A DNA stretch of 5,803 bases from Planctomycetia bacterium (GTDB taxonomy: Bacteria; Planctomycetota; Planctomycetia; Gemmatales; Gemmataceae). Below are positions 1 to 5,793 of this stretch, piece after piece. Below the pieces are notes generated by a model, which ran no database searches, was not told the DNA's origin, and saw nothing but the letters and a program-made list of their open reading frames with translations. The first letter of the stretch is position 1. Each line of letters starts with the position of its first letter. A program made the translations under genes and the position numbers. The stretch is from assembly GCA_025356615.1 (NCBI GenBank), contig JANXSH010000291.1, positions 1 to 5,803 of the forward strand, given 5' to 3'.

Positions 1-267
1 CAGCGCGTCATGCGTGTCAAAGACGTGGTCAAGGTCGATGACGAGGGAAACGTCAAGGTGCTGACGATCGACGTACCCGGTCGGCGGATCGGGCTGTCGA
101 TCAAGGCGGCCCTGAAGGCCCCCGCGCCGGTCGCCGTCGCGGAAGTCGATGAGGAGCCGCGAAAGCCGTTGCCGAAACGGACGATCGCCCTACGCGGCGG
201 GGTCGGTGCCAAGATCCAGATCGACCTGCCGGGGTCGTCCGGCGGGGCTGGAACGGCAGAAAAATGA
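1..267 (+). CDS. rpsA: S1-domain protein, C-terminal end, probably 30S ribosomal protein S1 (5' end outside window)
   Basis: Partial gene: the frame is open from base 1 and stops at TGA 265-267. The internal ATG at 10 lies inside a conserved domain and is not the start. The first ~38 residues read as the second half of an S1 RNA-binding (OB-fold) domain: QRVMRVKDVV, then VKVLTIDVPGRRIGLSIKAA, matching the family pattern V-V...VKVL.ID...RRI.LS.KA. About 45 residues of low-complexity tail follow, rich in Pro, Ala and Gly, with KPLPKR, ALRGGVG and a final Gly-Ser-Gly stretch. Ribosomal protein S1 binds mRNA at the 30S platform to help initiation, and its last S1 repeat is often followed by a variable tail. 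Only one half-domain is visible, so another S1-repeat protein (PNPase, Tex-like) is possible; the LSIKAAL ending fits S1 best. A strong hairpin begins 7 bases after the stop. Confidence 0.72.
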   Translation, partial: QRVMRVKDVVKVDDEGNVKVLTIDVPGRRIGLSIKAALKAPAPVAVAEVDEEPRKPLPKRTIALRGGVGAKIQIDLPGSSGGAGTAEK

Positions 268-273
268 GGGTCC

Positions 274-354
274 ATTGCAAAGGCGATTCGTCCGCAGAAT
301 CCACAGATTAATTAATGAATTAGTTTTAGTCTGTGGACGAGTCGTCTTTGCAAT
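274..354. repeat. Long imperfect inverted repeat (25-bp stem) between convergent genes
   Basis: Bases 274-298 (start ATTGCAAAGG) can pair with 330-354 (end CTTTGCAAT) along 25 consecutive positions. In + strand RNA the only non-Watson-Crick positions are three G-U wobbles (283/345, 287/341, 294/334). The 31-base loop is A/T-rich and contains the palindrome ATTAATTAAT (307-316). An alternative pairing exists: 300-307 (TCCACAGA) is perfectly complementary to 330-337 (TCTGTGGA), which would bulge out 291-299 and allow an inner stem 309-313/318-322. It begins 7 bases after the S1-type gene and ends 17 bases before the end of the convergent small gene. No T-run directly follows on the + strand; on the - strand a short T-run occurs about nine bases past the stem. 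A shared 3'-end structure (mRNA stabiliser or weak bidirectional terminator) or a small palindromic repeat element are both possible. Confidence 0.6.
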
Positions 355-371
355 AGAACAAGGCGTGAACG

Positions 372-539
372 TCACTTACTCTGGACGATGGCAGGTTCGT
401 CATAACTCTCGACGTGTGGCTGTCGGCTCGCGATGAGGCCGGTGACGGCCCCGAGAACCAGGATCGTGACGATGAACGCCCATTCGGGGGAAGCCACGGC
501 CGACTCGTCTCGCCAGAACTTCGTCAAGAGTTTGCGCAT
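372..539 (-). CDS. Small single-span membrane protein resembling Flp (type IVb) pilin
   Basis: ATG at 539-537 and stop TGA at 374-372 give 55 residues. The N-terminus (MRKLLTKFWRDESAVASPEW) has a short basic leader, then the Flp-like pattern D-E-x-A-x-x-S-x-E-[YW]; Glu19 sits at the conserved pilin glutamate position and Trp20 replaces the usual Tyr. A hydrophobic segment follows (about 21-38, AFIVTILVLGAVTGLIAS), then a short polar tail ending IVQSK. Flp pilins are 50-60-residue subunits of Tad pili processed by a prepilin peptidase after Gly. Here Ser13 occupies the expected Gly position, so processing may not occur. The Shine-Dalgarno is poor (GGGGGCG about 7 bases upstream). No Tad genes are nearby; it lies alone, downstream of the ccs terminator and convergent with the S1-type gene. 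Bases 540-700 upstream hold no other gene I can support. The residue pattern makes it likely real; a pilin function is uncertain. Confidence 0.68.
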   Translation of the reverse strand: MRKLLTKFWRDESAVASPEWAFIVTILVLGAVTGLIASRQPHVESYDEPAIVQSK

Positions 540-700
540 CGAAGGTCGCCCCCGGATCGATTGGAATGGTACGGTCTCGTGGGAAGGGAATAAGCACGAC
601 GCATGCCACGACGACCGTAGTCCATCGGATAGAACGTAAGACGATGGCGCACGAGTAGTTCGGTGGATGACACCTTGTCCTCGCCCCTACCACGATGGGG

Positions 701-730
701 GAAAAAGTAAACCCAGGCTTGCGCCTGGGT
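701..730 (-). terminator. Rho-independent terminator of the ccs operon
   Basis: Read on the minus strand: ACCCAGGC, loop GCAA, GCCTGGGT, then TTACTTTTTC. The 8-bp stem (711-718 with 723-730) is perfect and GC-rich, the loop is a GNRA-type tetraloop, and a T-rich tract follows immediately (710-701). It starts 31 bases past the stop of the CcsA-like gene, so it should end the three-gene transcript and separate it from the small pilin-like gene on the same strand. No T-run follows the stem on the + strand. Confidence 0.88.
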
Positions 731-761
731 GTACAGGTCCATTTACATCACCCGGTGCCGA

Positions 762-2876
762 TCACGTCGCCCCGCCGGGCATGATCTGCCCGCGTTTGCC
801 TCTCCTGGCGGTAGGCGGGGTAGGCGCGGGCTGCGTGGGGCGGATCACCGGCGTGTACTTCGGATTCCACGCCTGGAGCGGCAGCAGCGCGAGGCCGATC
901 ATGCCGGCCAACGACACCCAAGTGCAGCTACACAGCGTGACTAGAGTCTTGTTGATGCCGTAGGAGTGTAGGCCGATGCCGAGCTGGTTGGTGCCGAACC
1001 ACGACCAAAACATGACCATGGTGCCGACCAGCGACAGGATGGCCATGCCGCGCACCTTGATCAGGCCGGCCCAGCGGGCGTGCAGGATGGTGGCGTTCAT
1101 GATGACGATGAGCAGCGCCCCGTTCTCCTTGGGATCCCAGCCCCAGAATCGGCCCCACGAGTAGTCGGCCCAAATTCCGCCGAGGACAGTACCCAGGAAG
1201 CTGAACAGCAGCGCGAAGCAGACGACGCCGTAGATGCACTGGCCGAGCAGTTTCATCACGGCGGAGGGCACATCGACTCGTCGGATCGACGCCGTCAGGA
1301 CGAGGACGATCGTGATGACCCCGAAGACGCCCGCGACGAAGGTCGCCGAGTAGCCGATCGTCACCGAAGTGACGTGGGTGGCGAGCCAGAAGTTCGTGTC
1401 GAGGACGGCTTGCATCATCTCGAGCGTGTCTCCGCTGCCGCCGAGGTGGTGGGCGATCAACAGGGTCAACGACCCGGTGATCGTTCCGACGGCGAGCGGG
1501 ATGCCGTTGCGGTAGATCCACTCGACGACGATCGTCACGAGGACGCAGGCCCAGCCGATGAACACGGCGGACGAGTAGAGGTTCGTCACCGGCGGTCGGC
1601 CCTGGATGTACATGCGCATGCTCAGCGCCCAGGTGTGGACGCAGACCGTGAGGATGGTGGCCCAGAAGGCGAAGCGGTTGATCGCAGGCTCCGGCCAGAT
1701 CCAGGAGACGCTGACGACGAGGAACAGCACGACGTAGAACATCATGCAGACGTAGAACGGGGCGAACGAGTTGAAACTTGCCTCCGTCGAGGCGCGGGCC
1801 GTCTCCTTCGGCAGGAGCTTCTGGACCTCCTTGTCGTACAGCGAGACCATCTTGTTGAAGTAGTCCGGGCGGTCCAGAGAGTATCCTTTGAGGATCTCCA
1901 GGAAAGCCATCGAGGTAAGAGCCTGCGAGCGGCCCTCCGCATCGTCCTTGTCGATTTTTTGTCCGAGTTGGATCGCCTGCCGCATGGTGATGAAGTCGCC
2001 TTTCTTGTTCGGCATCACCACCGGGTGGAGGGAATCGGCAGTGCCCTGAGCGAGGCCGGTGTAGATCTGGACGTGTCGCGCGGTCTCGAGGACGTTGTGG
2101 TCGAACGGCGTCTGATTGGTGTCCTTGACCTCTTTGGCCCGGCTGGCCTCCCGCTCGAGGTCGCCGACCCGAGGGAGGAACTCGTCGAAACCGTAGCGAA
2201 AGCCGGACCGCTCCTTCAAACCGAGGAGGGCGAGGACTTCCAGGTTGTCGATGCGAAAGACACGGTGCGCCGTCTCGACCCGCGCGTGTCGCAGGTGGGT
2301 GCCGATCTGGAACCCCAATTCGACGGCGGGACGCTCCTGGTCTGTCAGCGCGGCGAATAGCTCTTGGGGTCTTTCGGCGAGATCCTCATGACCCTTCTGG
2401 AAGGTCAAGAACTCCTCGATCAAATCCATGATCCGCTGCGGTCCCGCTGCCGTGAGGATCTCTTCGTAGCTGAACAGAGAACCGCCGTCGAGTCGTAGCC
2501 GTTCCCGGAGGGCGGGATCCTCGATCCGATACGCCTTCACCTTCCGAGACTCGCCCACGATCGTCTGCGGGTCGGGCGGAGTGTTGCGGTAGACGGCCGT
2601 CATCACGTCGAGGAGCCAGCGCGTCGCGGGTTGCGTTACGCCTTTCTCATCGACGTACTCCTGCCGACTGCTGATAATCATGAGGCTGATCCGGGCCAGC
2701 GTATCCATGGGCTTGACCCGTCCGTGATCGACGATCGGGAGTCGCCCGAACGTCTCGAGATCGAAGTCTTTCTCATTCTGGGTTCGACCGGAGGCCGCCA
2801 TGAGCAGATAGACTGCGAGGATCATGCCGACGGTCCCGACGAAAAACAAGGACAGCGTGTGCGACCTGCTGTTCAT
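762..2876 (-). CDS. ccsA: Cytochrome c biogenesis protein CcsA/ResC-like, System II haem lyase subunit with long N-terminal domain
   Basis: 704 residues from ATG 2876-2874. This start is chosen because GGAGGG sits 7 bases upstream and the protein then begins with a membrane segment (about 8-28); the longer in-frame start at 2972 lies inside the preceding gene. Residues 30-370 are mostly soluble and include LPIVDHGRVKPMDTLAR (46-62), typical of the segment before the CcsA core in CcsBA-type proteins. About nine membrane segments follow from residue 373. The haem-handling WWD motif is clear: WADYSWGRFWGWDPKEN (569-585). His501 (WLATHV) and His636 (LHSYG) flank it as the expected external haem-ligand histidines, and His599 (ILHARW) matches the transmembrane haem histidine. 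With ResB it exports haem and ligates it to CXXCH of apocytochromes outside the cytoplasmic membrane. Cyanobacterial and plastid CcsA are about half this length. The tail is Pro-rich and basic. Last gene of the operon, overlapping resB by one base (TGATG). Confidence 0.93.
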   Translation of the reverse strand: MNSRSHTLSLFFVGTVGMILAVYLLMAASGRTQNEKDFDLETFGRLPIVDHGRVKPMDTLARISLMIISSRQEYVDEKGVTQPATRWLLDVMTAVYRNTPPDPQTIVGESRKVKAYRIEDPALRERLRLDGGSLFSYEEILTAAGPQRIMDLIEEFLTFQKGHEDLAERPQELFAALTDQERPAVELGFQIGTHLRHARVETAHRVFRIDNLEVLALLGLKERSGFRYGFDEFLPRVGDLEREASRAKEVKDTNQTPFDHNVLETARHVQIYTGLAQGTADSLHPVVMPNKKGDFITMRQAIQLGQKIDKDDAEGRSQALTSMAFLEILKGYSLDRPDYFNKMVSLYDKEVQKLLPKETARASTEASFNSFAPFYVCMMFYVVLFLVVSVSWIWPEPAINRFAFWATILTVCVHTWALSMRMYIQGRPPVTNLYSSAVFIGWACVLVTIVVEWIYRNGIPLAVGTITGSLTLLIAHHLGGSGDTLEMMQAVLDTNFWLATHVTSVTIGYSATFVAGVFGVITIVLVLTASIRRVDVPSAVMKLLGQCIYGVVCFALLFSFLGTVLGGIWADYSWGRFWGWDPKENGALLIVIMNATILHARWAGLIKVRGMAILSLVGTMVMFWSWFGTNQLGIGLHSYGINKTLVTLCSCTWVSLAGMIGLALLPLQAWNPKYTPVIRPTQPAPTPPTARRGKRGQIMPGGAT

Positions 2877-4201
2877 CAGACGACCCTCCGCTGGAGGAAG
2901 TTGAGCAAGTTGATTCCGAAGTGGACGATCATGCCGAAGGTCACGACGAAGCAGGACAGGTAGGGCATCCACCAGACGGGGTTGCGAACCACCTGGAGGA
3001 CCGTGCCGCTGTCGCCGGCGAAGAACGACGACTGGTACATCGTTTCGCCACTGTGGAAGAGCGGGCTGTTCATGGAGATCGTGTAATCGCGGCGTTCGCC
3101 GGAGGGCGTCTGGAGGTTGACGCGGCTGGAGAAGTTCTTCGGCGTGGTGGTGCCGAGGTACACGTCGTGGTTGAACTCCTTGAGCGTGAGGGAGTACGCC
3201 TTGTACTCGCGCCGGTGGCGCAACTCGACGAGGTATTTCGTCTGTCCGATCATTACTTTCTGGGGGGCGAATTCGTAGGTCCGGTTGTTCGAGTTGAGGT
3301 AGAACCAGAGCGAAACGAAATACTCACCGATCTCCGTATCTGTACCCTTCTCGTAGAGGACGACGCTTGCCGCAGGCATGTCTTCTTTGGCACCCACCTC
3401 GACACCGGATGACTCGTTCTCCTTGACGATTCGGAACGTCATGCCGTTGAGCGTTGTTCGCTGGTTGGCGAGCCTGGCTTTCTTGTCGAGGGGAAGGACC
3501 ATCTTGCTATTCTTCCAGAATTCCTTGACTTCGATATCGACCGGCAATTTGGGATGCGTGATGCGCCCTTTCCGGGTGAGTAGATTCTGGGGCACGACGA
3601 CGACGAGGTCTTTGCTCCGATCGGCGGGATCGAGCGTGAGGAAGGCCAACTCGACGCGGTTGCTCGTGTCGGTGTAGTTGACCGTCTCGCCCTTGGCGAT
3701 CGACATGTGTTGTTCGACGGCGAACAGCCCCGTGCCCAGTTCGCCGAGCATGAGGATGATGATCCCGGCGTGGATGCTGATGATACCGGCCCGCTTCCAG
3801 CTCACTTTGAAGCGGAGTGCGTGGGCCGCGAGCAGATTGGAGAGCAACAATATCCCGAGAGTCGTGCCGCCGAAGAAGGGGAACGACCCCGAGAGGGTGA
3901 AGTTCGGGGAGATGCCGAAGAACACCTGGCCGAATTTAACGAACAGTTGGAACGGCACCCAAACGTAGAAGGAGCGGAAGTAGTCTCCGACGACGGTCCA
4001 GATGCCGTTTTCGATCTGCGCCAGCGTGCCGAAAAACACCAGCATCAGCGACAGGGCGAACAGGACGACCGTCAGCTCGAGCGACGCGATCAACTTCAGG
4101 ACGCGCATCACGGTCCAGGGCTTGCGGGACTTGGTCAGGGGCACGTTGGCCACGGCGGGCACCGGAGCGCTAGGGGCGGTCTGGACGGACGTGTCACTCA
4201 T
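2876..4201 (-). CDS. resB: Cytochrome c biogenesis protein ResB/Ccs1-like
   Basis: 441 residues from ATG 4201-4199, with GGAGGT 5 bases upstream; the longer open frame to 4324 lies within the preceding gene and is rejected. Membrane segments: about 33-58 (LKLIASLELTVVLFALSLML), 112-128, 138-160 (IISIHAGIIILMLGELGTG) and 409-432. Between the third and fourth lies a large external domain of about 245 residues, the usual ResB arrangement. Family hallmarks are LASLEL-type first helix (here LIASLEL), RFKVSWKRAG before the third helix, and near the end SPLFHSGETMYQSSFF followed by TVLQVVRNPVWWMPYL. His144 in the third helix is the best candidate for the haem-binding transmembrane histidine of this subunit (inference). 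ResB works with CcsA as the haem export and ligation complex of System II. Middle gene of the operon: ATGA overlap with the lipoprotein gene before it and TGATG overlap with ccsA after it. Confidence 0.9.
   Translation of the reverse strand: MSDTSVQTAPSAPVPAVANVPLTKSRKPWTVMRVLKLIASLELTVVLFALSLMLVFFGTLAQIENGIWTVVGDYFRSFYVWVPFQLFVKFGQVFFGISPNFTLSGSFPFFGGTTLGILLLSNLLAAHALRFKVSWKRAGIISIHAGIIILMLGELGTGLFAVEQHMSIAKGETVNYTDTSNRVELAFLTLDPADRSKDLVVVVPQNLLTRKGRITHPKLPVDIEVKEFWKNSKMVLPLDKKARLANQRTTLNGMTFRIVKENESSGVEVGAKEDMPAASVVLYEKGTDTEIGEYFVSLWFYLNSNNRTYEFAPQKVMIGQTKYLVELRHRREYKAYSLTLKEFNHDVYLGTTTPKNFSSRVNLQTPSGERRDYTISMNSPLFHSGETMYQSSFFAGDSGTVLQVVRNPVWWMPYLSCFVVTFGMIVHFGINLLNFLQRRVV
2884..2889 (-). 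promoter_or_regulatory. Shine-Dalgarno of the CcsA-like gene, inside the end of the ResB-like gene
   Basis: Minus-strand GGAGGG lies 7 bases before the ATG at 2876. It supports this start over the upstream in-frame one. With the TGATG stop/start junction it suggests re-initiation coupled to translation of the ResB-like gene. Confidence 0.8.
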
Positions 4202-5250
4202 TCGCCACCTCCGGGGAACTGGACCGACTTCATGAATTCCTCGAACTTCGCTTTCTGCGAGCCGACGAGCTTCGCCGGCCCGACCATCTTGAAGAACCAG
4301 GTCGTCCCGCCGCGCTCGAACCACACGACGAGAGCGCGTCTCTCTTTGCCTTCCAGGTCGAGCATCTTGGCCTCGATGCCCGCGACGGGGATCGTGGGGA
4401 ACTTCAGCCGCTCGACCTCCGCCTCGCTGAGGGCGGGGAGCTTGGCATCGTCCGTTCGCCAGCGGTTGACGTTGCCCGTCAATCCCCCCGGCATCGACCC
4501 CCTCAGGGGCGTCACCTTGAGTTGGGCGGTGTCCTTGCCGTCGGTCACGCTCAACGTGGCGACGGTCATCCCGGAGCTGCTCGCGGTCTCTCTCCAGCCC
4601 TCGGGCACCTTGTATTTGAGCGGTGCCTTGCCCACGGGGCGCTTCTCCTTTTGCATCGGGGGGTGGCCTGGGTCGGTCGGCGACATCCCCTTACCGCCGG
4701 GGCCGCGCATGTCCACGACCTTGATCGTTCGGCCCTGGACCTCCTGCTCGCTGACGACCCGCTCGAGCGCCCTCGGCGTGATCGCAGGAAGCCCCAGGTC
4801 GAGCCGACGCCAGCGATCGATGTTCGACTTGAGGGTCGCCGAGGCGGGGAGCTTCGAGATGGTCATCTCCGGTTTGGCCATGCCTATCAACGTGAGTTTC
4901 GAGACGAGGCCGGTGGCCGTCGGTACTTTCAGGCGATCTTCCTTCCAGCCTTTAGGCGTCTTCCACTGGATCGAGAGGTCGTCCGCCTTCTTCACTTCGG
5001 GGAACTGGAGATCGCGGATCAACTCCCGAAACCCAGGCTCGACCATCTCGACGATGTTGTTTTGGCCCGTCAACTTGATGAACCAGGCATCGTCCCCAGC
5101 TGGGACGATGGCCGCGAGGACACGAACCGACCCCGTGCCGGGGTCCGCATCGTTCGGCGCGGTGTAGGAGGAAACGTCCTCCCCGGCGCAGCCGATGAGC
5201 GGGGCCAACAGCATCAGCGCGACGAACCGGCGAGAGAGGACGGCGTTCAT
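4198..5250 (-). CDS. Predicted lipoprotein with duplicated GW/NVNRWR modules, first gene of the ccs operon
   Basis: 350 residues from ATG 5250-5248. The start gives a compact lipoprotein signal, MNAVLSRRFVALMLLAPLIG then Cys21 in a lipobox (L-I-G-C). ATG 5280 would add 10 residues; both lack a strong Shine-Dalgarno, with AGGCGAT upstream of 5250 slightly better. ATG 5367 would precede the likely promoter. The mature part repeats in mirror order. Module A (43-84) has AWFIKLTGQ...F.ELIRDLQFP. B (93-183) has WKTPKGWKED...SNIDRWRRLDLGLP...VQGRTIKVVDM. B' (211-301) has YKVPEGWRET...GNVNRWRTDDAKLP...VAGIEAKMLDL. A' (308-346) has TWFFKMVGP...FEEFMKSVQFP. A Gly/Pro-rich linker (183-208) separates the halves. 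I recall similar GW...NVNRWR proteins in planctomycetes and verrucomicrobia, without a known function. ATGA overlap with the ResB-like gene implies co-expression, so a role near cytochrome maturation is plausible but inferred. Confidence 0.82.
   Translation of the reverse strand: MNAVLSRRFVALMLLAPLIGCAGEDVSSYTAPNDADPGTGSVRVLAAIVPAGDDAWFIKLTGQNNIVEMVEPGFRELIRDLQFPEVKKADDLSIQWKTPKGWKEDRLKVPTATGLVSKLTLIGMAKPEMTISKLPASATLKSNIDRWRRLDLGLPAITPRALERVVSEQEVQGRTIKVVDMRGPGGKGMSPTDPGHPPMQKEKRPVGKAPLKYKVPEGWRETASSSGMTVATLSVTDGKDTAQLKVTPLRGSMPGGLTGNVNRWRTDDAKLPALSEAEVERLKFPTIPVAGIEAKMLDLEGKERRALVVWFERGGTTWFFKMVGPAKLVGSQKAKFEEFMKSVQFPGGGE
4207..4212 (-). promoter_or_regulatory. Shine-Dalgarno of the ResB-like gene, inside the lipoprotein gene
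   Basis: Minus-strand GGAGGT ends 5 bases before the ATG at 4201. It fixes the start of the ResB-like protein and, with the ATGA overlap, implies translational coupling to the lipoprotein gene. Confidence 0.8.
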
Positions 5251-5332
5251 GAGGATCGCCTGTTGGGGTGGCGGGGTCATGGGAGATTCGCATCGACGAT
5301 CAGGCGGGAGCGCGGGCGGATCGCATGAATGT

Positions 5333-5362
5333 ATTGTATACCGAGGGGGCGTCGTATGCCAC
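5333..5362 (-). promoter_or_regulatory. Candidate promoter of the lipoprotein-resB-ccsA operon
   Basis: On the minus strand a -35-like GTGGCA (5362-5357, 4 of 6 to TTGACA) is followed by an 18-base spacer and a -10-like TACAAT (5338-5333, 5 of 6 to TATAAT). The local A/T-rich patch GTATACAATACATTC stands out in GC-rich DNA. Transcription would begin near 5326, leaving a leader of about 75 bases to ATG 5250 and excluding ATG 5367 as the start. Confidence 0.5.
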
Positions 5363-5383
5363 ATCATCTCCCCAAGACTTTCC

Positions 5384-5413
5384 GTGGCAGAGAAGAGGCG
5401 ACCGTGGTATGAT
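5384..5413 (+). promoter_or_regulatory. Candidate divergent promoter of the 88-residue protein gene
   Basis: On the + strand GTGGCA (5384-5389) is followed by an 18-base spacer and TATGAT (5408-5413, 5 of 6 to TATAAT), with TGG directly before it giving an extended -10. Transcription would start near 5420, at a small hairpin (TAGAG 5420-5424 with CTCTA 5430-5434), leaving a leader of about 65 bases to ATG 5486. Confidence 0.48.
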
Positions 5414-5468
5414 TCCTTCTAGAGACATGCTCTAAGATCGCCTTGCCTACTCGGCGGAAGCAGATCGA

Positions 5469-5477
5469 AGGAAGAGG
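5469..5477 (+). promoter_or_regulatory. Shine-Dalgarno deciding the start of the 88-residue protein
   Basis: The purine-rich AGGAAGAGG ends 8 bases before ATG 5486. A GTG at 5477 is in the same frame but overlaps this site, so ATG 5486 is the better start. Confidence 0.65.
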
Positions 5478-5485
5478 TGCATTCT

Positions 5486-5752
5486 ATGATCCATGTGCCT
5501 CTTGGCTCAATGCCTTCGGCCCGCGCTACCGTGGAACGCGAGAATCAGTCAGCCATCGATCTACCCACCGTGAAGACGGTTCGAGCGACATTCCGCTATG
5601 GGGATTGGCTCGCACCGTTGCCTTTGGGCGAGGATGACTTTGTAGTACCCGACGAGGATTTCCCGCTCATCCCATTACCGATCGTGAGAACCATTCGCGC
5701 AACGGTTCGACGAGCGGGTTCTGTCGAACCCATGCCGATCGAGGAAGAATAA
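5486..5752 (+). CDS. Small protein of unknown function with two copies of a 25-residue repeat
   Basis: 88 residues, ATG 5486 to TAA 5752, preceded by a good Shine-Dalgarno and a candidate promoter with an extended -10. I do not recognise a family. No signal peptide or membrane segment is visible. Two copies of a 25-residue unit begin at residues 26 and 64. Each starts LPxV[KR]T[VI]RAT, with Arg two residues later, and ends PxPxxE[DE]; 11 of 25 positions are identical. They are joined by an acidic, proline-containing linker (50-63, around DFVVPDEDFP), and the chain ends in EEE. The N-terminal 25 residues are polar and look unstructured. The VKTVRAT segments alternate hydrophobic and charged residues, as in short beta strands. 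The diverged duplication that keeps its reading frame argues for a translated gene. It is transcribed divergently from the ccs operon, and no functional link is shown. Confidence 0.72.
   Translation: MIHVPLGSMPSARATVERENQSAIDLPTVKTVRATFRYGDWLAPLPLGEDDFVVPDEDFPLIPLPIVRTIRATVRRAGSVEPMPIEEE
5561..5749 (+). repeat. Diverged direct repeat inside the 88-residue protein gene (two 75-base copies)
   Basis: Copy 1 is 5561-5635 and copy 2 is 5675-5749, separated by 39 bases, so the unit recurs every 114 bases (38 codons) in the same frame. Over the first 36 bases about two thirds of positions match. Many differences fall at third codon positions (CTA/TTA for Leu, CGA/CGC for Arg, GCG/GCA for Ala), which suggests an old duplication under protein-level selection. 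Confidence 0.65.
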
Positions 5753-5773
5753 GAAGAAATCGGATTTGGCGAG

Positions 5774-5793
5774 CCGGGAGCGTTAGCGACCGG
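5774..5793. repeat. Short GC-rich palindrome, possible dispersed repeat unit
   Basis: CCGGGAGCGTTAGCGACCGG folds as CCGG/CCGG, two opposed GA/GA positions that can form tandem G-A pairs, GC/GC, and a GTTA loop. It lies 21 bases past the stop of the 88-residue gene, flanked by GGCGA and GGAGTAGAGG. From memory, similar 'GCGAGCCGGGAGCGTTAGCGACCGG'-type units recur in planctomycete intergenic DNA; only one copy is in this window, so repetition is not shown here. No T-run is visible before the window ends. Confidence 0.45.

Noticed and set aside
400..742. Two minus-strand frames (400-693 and 524-742) over the gap between the small pilin-like gene and the terminator
   Set aside because: One overlaps the pilin-like gene in a different frame and the other runs through the terminator hairpin; neither shows a domain, a membrane segment or a ribosome-binding site.
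928..1521. 197-codon minus-strand frame inside the CcsA-like gene
   Set aside because: Arg/His/Pro-rich out-of-frame translation of the CcsA membrane core that carries the WWD motif in the correct frame.
1080..2360. 426-codon open frame on the + strand
   Set aside because: It lies entirely antisense to the CcsA-like gene. Its product is dominated by Asp, Glu, Arg and Val with no membrane or domain pattern, as expected from the reverse of a GC-rich gene.
2877..2972. Longer start for the CcsA-like protein
   Set aside because: Would add 32 residues out of frame across the ResB C-terminus. The ATG at 2876 has a Shine-Dalgarno and yields a proper first membrane segment.
4202..4324. Longer start for the ResB-like protein
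   Set aside because: The extra 41 residues are polar, overlap the lipoprotein gene in another frame, and bypass the Shine-Dalgarno before ATG 4201.
3707..5167. 486-codon open frame on the + strand
   Set aside because: Antisense to the ResB-like and lipoprotein genes, which have clear family motifs. Its composition changes abruptly where the underlying genes change (near 4200), so it is a shadow.
5357..5389. Possible sigma-54 promoter from the GTGGCA elements
   Set aside because: A -24 TGGCA would need a TTGC/GC-type -12 element at fixed short spacing. None is present downstream of either copy, while sigma-70-like -10 boxes sit at 18 bases.
5443..5637. 64-codon + strand frame overlapping the 88-residue protein gene
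   Set aside because: It has a TTG start with no Shine-Dalgarno. The overlapping frame has the repeat structure and a well-placed ribosome-binding site.
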